Source of the DNA: Cristatella mucedo
Lineage: Eukaryota > Bryozoa > Phylactolaemata > Cristatellidae
Reading direction: 5' to 3'
Assembly: GCA_009760855.2 (NCBI GenBank)
Contig: WPIO01000017.1
Coordinates: forward strand, 6,705,001 to 6,715,492
DNA: 10,492 bases
Position 1 is the first letter of the stretch; each line of letters opens with the position of its first letter. Shown in pieces: positions 8,257-10,492 of this stretch. A program made the translations under genes and the position numbers. The notes under the pieces were generated by a model. It was not told the origin of the DNA and ran no database searches. It saw nothing but the letters and a program-made list of their open reading frames with translations.

Positions 8257-8400
8257 AACTCAACAGAAAGGTCTCAAACGACAAACTCTACAACAGAAAG
8301 AGACTGGAGACGAAGCCAGAGAGCTTTACACTGCCAAAGTGAGCGCTTCACTTCCGATCCTAAAACAGAGAGAGACTGAAAGTTAGATTCGAGCACTTCA
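8257..8400. repeat. Degenerate interspersed direct repeats
   Basis: CAACAGAAAG occurs at 8261-8270 and 8291-8300, and a variant AACAGAGAG at about 8364. ACAGAAAGAGACTG near 8293 and ACAGAGAGAGACTG at 8365 form a longer pair, and GAGCGCTTCA (8341) pairs with GAGCACTTCA (8391). Offsets of 30, 72 and 50 are inconsistent, so this is an old, rearranged duplication rather than a clean array. Confidence 0.4.
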
Positions 8401-8858
8401 CGACCGAGGATATGGTACGGTAGTCCTTGGTCCGACTGCAGGCCGGGCTCACCAGCTAGGCTGTGCATACCAACAGTTCAGTGGACAGTCGGGCCCTCAT
8501 AGAAATGCAACAGCAAAATTTCCCTTGATTTATTATAGGCATAAATGTCACAGCTGGCATAAATAATCTCGAAATTAAACAGATTTGTCAAATGGCTATT
8601 GCTCCATGCCACCATCTCGCAACTAACACCAAGTAATCAGGAACCAGTGGCTTGAAATTGAGTGTATCTGGTGATCTCATTGGCAGGCAGATGTTGGATA
8701 GTGAGACAGGGGAGTAATAACCGATCAATTTCCAGGCCACCACACTACCAGCAAACAGCTATGCCCTTATCTCTAACAGTGCCAGCTGCTGCAGCAGCAG
8801 CCTGTCGATTATCCACCGCCATTGGACGTCTTTGCATGCTATGTTTGCTGGCTCATGT
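8401..8858. other. Gene-free stretch
   Basis: No gene is supported. Short overlapping frames on both strands have no recognised motif. A GCTGCTGCAGCAGCAGC block near 8785-8802 is a short self-complementary CAG/CTG repeat. Confidence 0.45.
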
Positions 8859-8884
8859 AGCCAAAGGCTCGGCAGCCTTTGGCT
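8859..8884. other. Perfect hairpin, 11-bp stem with 4-base loop
   Basis: AGCCAAAGGCT (8859-8869) and AGCCTTTGGCT (8874-8884) are exact reverse complements separated by CGGC. As RNA or cruciform DNA this would be stable. It does not extend into a longer precursor-like fold: the next pair outward is a T-G wobble, then a mismatch. A microRNA call is therefore not supported, and no T-run follows. Confidence 0.65.
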
Positions 8885-9004
8885 GACTGCACGCCCTCGA
8901 TCTGTCTTTCTGTCCCAGCCGACCCTGGGCATGGCTTGCTGCCAGCTTCTCCATGCAGCAGGAGCTAGGTGCTCATCCTCTCCAAGTGAAAGGAACGAAG
9001 AAGC

Positions 9005-9238
9005 CATCGAGGGAGCACCGTGTTTGCCTGGAGCTTCTCTTTAGATCTTCACTAAAAGCTTGGAACTTGGCCTCCTGGTAGCTCCTGGTAGGGGATGAGG
9101 CTAGCCACTATGGAGGGGCTACATCGAGGGAGCACCGTGTTTGCCTGGAGCTTCTCTTTAGATCTTCACTAAAAGCTTGGAACTTGGCCTCCTGGTAGCA
9201 CCTGGTAGGGGATGAGGCTAGCCACTATGGAGGGGCTA
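9005..9238. repeat. Two tandem 117-base units, one mismatch apart
   Basis: Unit 1 is 9005-9121 and unit 2 is 9122-9238. By eye they differ at one position, T at 9083 versus A at 9200. The unit carries internal repetition (CTCCTGGTAG then CTCCTGGTAG/CACCTGGTAG). Near-identity means a recent duplication, strong homogenisation or an assembly artefact. Sequence at 9271-9299 resembles the start of a third, diverged unit (GTTTTGCCTGG followed by CAGC and TTTAG). No coding function is visible. Confidence 0.93.
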
Positions 9239-9239
9239 C

Positions 9240-9255
9240 GGGGGGGGGGGGGGGG
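9240..9255. repeat. Poly-G run of 16
   Basis: Sixteen consecutive G lie directly after the second 117-base unit. Such runs can form G-quadruplex structure and are prone to sequencing and assembly error, so its length is uncertain. Confidence 0.9.
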
Positions 9256-9451
9256 CATAGAAGCACTACTGGGCATCATGTTTTGCCTGGCAGCTTTAGC
9301 ACATTCCTCCATAGGGGTTGTGGGATTAAAAATGGCTTCCTGTTGGGAATACCACGGGCTCGAAAGTTAAGCCGTGTTTTCAAGCAAGCCATCACTCTTT
9401 CTAGACTGGTGTGGTAATATGTTTTTACAGGGTAGAATGGGTAAATAGGTT
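9256..9451. other. Gene-free stretch beside tandem units
   Basis: Apart from the partial resemblance to the 117-base unit at 9271-9299, nothing is recognised. CCTCCATAG near 9306-9314 is the reverse complement of CTATGGAGG found near the end of each 117-base unit. CACGGGCTCGA near 9352 repeats 11 bases of the SINE B-box region at 9682-9694 in the opposite orientation, without other SINE sequence. Confidence 0.4.
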
Positions 9452-9501
9452 ACAATTTATTTTTTATAGCGGCCTGAGAGAATTTAATCTCTAACGAGCA
9501 G
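9452..9501 (-). mobile_element. SINE 3' domain, second copy at the compound locus
   Basis: On the minus strand this reads CTGCTCGTTAGAG onward with the family hairpin AGAGATTAAATTCTCT, then GGCCGCTATAAAAAATAAATTG. It matches the 3' domain of the neighbouring copy (AGAGATTAAGTTCTCT, then GGGCGCTATACAAATG). It lies immediately downstream, in minus-strand sense, of that copy's A/T-rich tail. It is either the tail end of an older SINE split by the younger one, or a duplicated 3' domain. Confidence 0.65.
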
Positions 9502-9676
9502 TCAAAACATAAACATAATTAACATAACATAACATAAACAAAAGCATAATTCATTTGTATAGCGCCCAAAGAGAACTTAATCTCTATCCAGGCGCTTCAC
9601 ATATGCCTCTGGGCTCCAGCCCAGGACCTCAGCCAGACCTTGGGCCGAGCACCTTAACCGCTGGACCAAACCAGCT
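9502..9676 (-). mobile_element. tRNA-derived SINE, most complete copy
   Basis: Read on the minus strand from 9676: A box TGGTCCAGCGGTTAAGG (within 9652-9671), a degenerate B box GGGCTGGAGCCC at 9611-9622, linker GGCATATGTGAAGCGCC (about 9592-9608), hairpin AGAGATTAAGTTCTCT, GGGCGCTATACAAATG ending near 9553, then a tail with several ATGTT repeats (about 9503-9540). Head and linker match 2661-2748; the 3' domain matches 1743-1800 and 9452-9501. Elements of this type are transcribed by RNA polymerase III and mobilised by a partner LINE; no LINE is in the window. The GCGCTATA-type 3' domain recalls the Nin domain of invertebrate SINEs; that assignment is from memory and not checked. Confidence 0.8.
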
Positions 9677-9742
9677 GCAGGGATCGAGCCCGTGACAGTT
9701 TTCGTTGAAAGCTAGTATCTTACCCCTGGGTCCAAGCCAGGA
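9677..9742 (-). mobile_element. Additional upstream tRNA-like SINE head
   Basis: Minus strand: A-box-like TTGGACCCAGGGGTAAG (near 9720-9736) and B box GGGCTCGATCCC at 9680-9691. It aligns with the head at 2661 (TTTGGCCCAGTGGTAAAGGTACT against TTGGACCCAGGGGTAAGATACT) but lacks the extra AAGGTCTGGCCGAGG segment between the boxes. It adjoins the start of the next SINE copy directly. It belongs either to an older SINE interrupted by the 9502-9676 copy or to a dimeric head. Confidence 0.65.
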
Positions 9743-9916
9743 TGGCAATATTTTTTAGATCAGAGTAGAAAGACCTCGTGGATCTTTGGTGCCATTATCA
9801 GACTCTCAAAAAGTTTTAGTGTCTATTTTATTTTAGGTGTTATTTCGTCTGCAGGGTGAGACACCTTCAGGCTCTTTAGATGTAATGTACAGTACTTCAT
9901 TAATTTTTTGGCTCTG
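9743..9916. other. Short gene-free stretch
   Basis: A/T-rich sequence between the SINE locus and the GCCT array. Nothing recognisable is present. Confidence 0.5.
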
Positions 9917-9944
9917 GCCTGCCTGCCTGCCTGCCTGCCTGCCT
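9917..9944. repeat. (GCCT)7 tetranucleotide microsatellite
   Basis: Seven perfect GCCT units. They are followed by ATCTTTCTCTCTCTGCCTC, a short CT-rich extension. Confidence 0.95.
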
Positions 9945-10404
9945 ATCTTTCTCTCTCTGCCTCACTGTCAAAGGCGTGATTGGTAGCAATTGTATTGGGA
10001 AAGAGCGCTGAGCTGATTTGCTTCCACGTTGTCACATCTGCTGATGCTGCTAAGTGCTAACATAGCAGGTCTCGGAGTCAGTAGCTGAGACCCTGCTTAG
10101 TTTATGTAAGTAATTGGAAGTACAGTTGAAGTTTTGATTCAAAATTCATCCGATGGCTGCGTCCCTGCTGCCTATCTATTGCCTGTTTATTAAATGACTT
10201 AGCCCCTTCTGGTGATGATGCATGATTGTATGTATCGTGGCTGACTACAGTTTGGCTGTCGTGCTTGAAGCCAAATGTCACTTCAGCATAACATTTTTCA
10301 ACATACACCTGAGAAAACCAGCCAGAAGTTCATATGCCTACACGAGAACTTCTAGACTACTCATCATGATCCTGCCAGCAGCAATTGTCGTGTATCAATA
10401 TAAA
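9945..10404. other. Gene-free stretch
   Basis: No gene is supported. Minus (68 codons, 10102-10308) and plus (72 codons, 10222-10440) frames overlap, and the latter ends in translated GCCT repeat. Short CTGATGCTGCTAAGTGCTAA-like sequence near 10040 is unremarkable. Confidence 0.45.
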
Positions 10405-10436
10405 CTGCCTGCCTGTCTGCCTGCCTGCCTGCCTGC

Positions 10437-10439
<3 letters not shown>
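10405..10439. repeat. (CTGC)n tetranucleotide microsatellite, interrupted
   Basis: About 8.75 units of CTGC/GCCT with one GTCT interruption near 10414-10418. It has the same motif and orientation as the array at 9917-9944 and directly abuts the AT repeat. Confidence 0.93.

Positions 10440-10476
<37 letters not shown>
10440..10476. repeat. (AT)18 dinucleotide microsatellite
   Basis: A then 18 TA units, 37 bases uninterrupted, ending at the CAGG beginning at 10477. With the adjoining CTGC array it forms a compound microsatellite near the window edge. Confidence 0.97.
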
Positions 10477-10479
<3 letters not shown>

Positions 10480-10492
10480 GCTTATCCCACAG

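Noticed and set aside
8859-8884. microRNA precursor
   Set aside because: The stem is only 11 pairs with a 4-base loop and does not extend outward, far short of a precursor of usual length.
9352-9362. CACGGGCTCGA as a further SINE fragment
   Set aside because: Only 11 bases are shared with the SINE head; flanks do not align.

Overview
The window looks like non-coding DNA from a eukaryote, most probably an invertebrate animal. I found no protein-coding gene, rRNA gene, functional tRNA gene, CRISPR array or bacterial-type operon that I can support. All start-to-stop reading frames are short (at most 120 codons). They lie on both strands, overlap one another, and several are translations of simple repeats or of SINE sequence. 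I recognise none of them as a protein family. The identification as an animal rests on tRNA-derived SINE copies whose 3' domain contains a GCGCTATA-type motif (known from several invertebrate SINE families), on abundant microsatellites, and on the lack of genes. The sequence alone does not fix the species; a lophotrochozoan (mollusc, annelid or flatworm) is only a guess.

Layout. 1-840: unique-looking DNA. 848-895: degenerate AAT-type repeat. 1462-1490: strong hairpin. 1727-1800: 5'-truncated SINE 3' end, minus strand. 1874-1928: short direct repeat. 2661-2760: SINE head with clear A and B boxes, plus strand. 2761-5376: mostly unique DNA with a GC-rich stretch (about 4040-4740) and several inverted repeats. 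5377-5446: 27-base tandem repeat. 5447-6730: unique-looking. 6734-6950: pyrimidine-rich low-complexity tract. 7408-7423: perfect palindrome. 7617-7674: (CT)29. 8257-8400: degenerate repeats. 8859-8884: perfect 11-bp hairpin. 9005-9238: two near-identical 117-base tandem units followed by a run of 16 G. 9452-9742: compound minus-strand SINE locus with two tRNA-like heads and two 3' domains. 9917-9944 and 10405-10439: two (GCCT)-type arrays in the same orientation. 10440-10476: AT repeat.

Nothing here points to genes acting together. The most informative object is the SINE family. Three or four partial copies within the window allow its structure to be compared: a tRNA-like head, a GGCATATGTGAAG linker, a conserved small hairpin, a GCGCTATA-like motif and a short A/T-rich tail. 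The locus at 9452-9742 is either a SINE inserted into an older relative or a dimeric element with a duplicated 3' domain. No convincing undescribed protein-based system was found.
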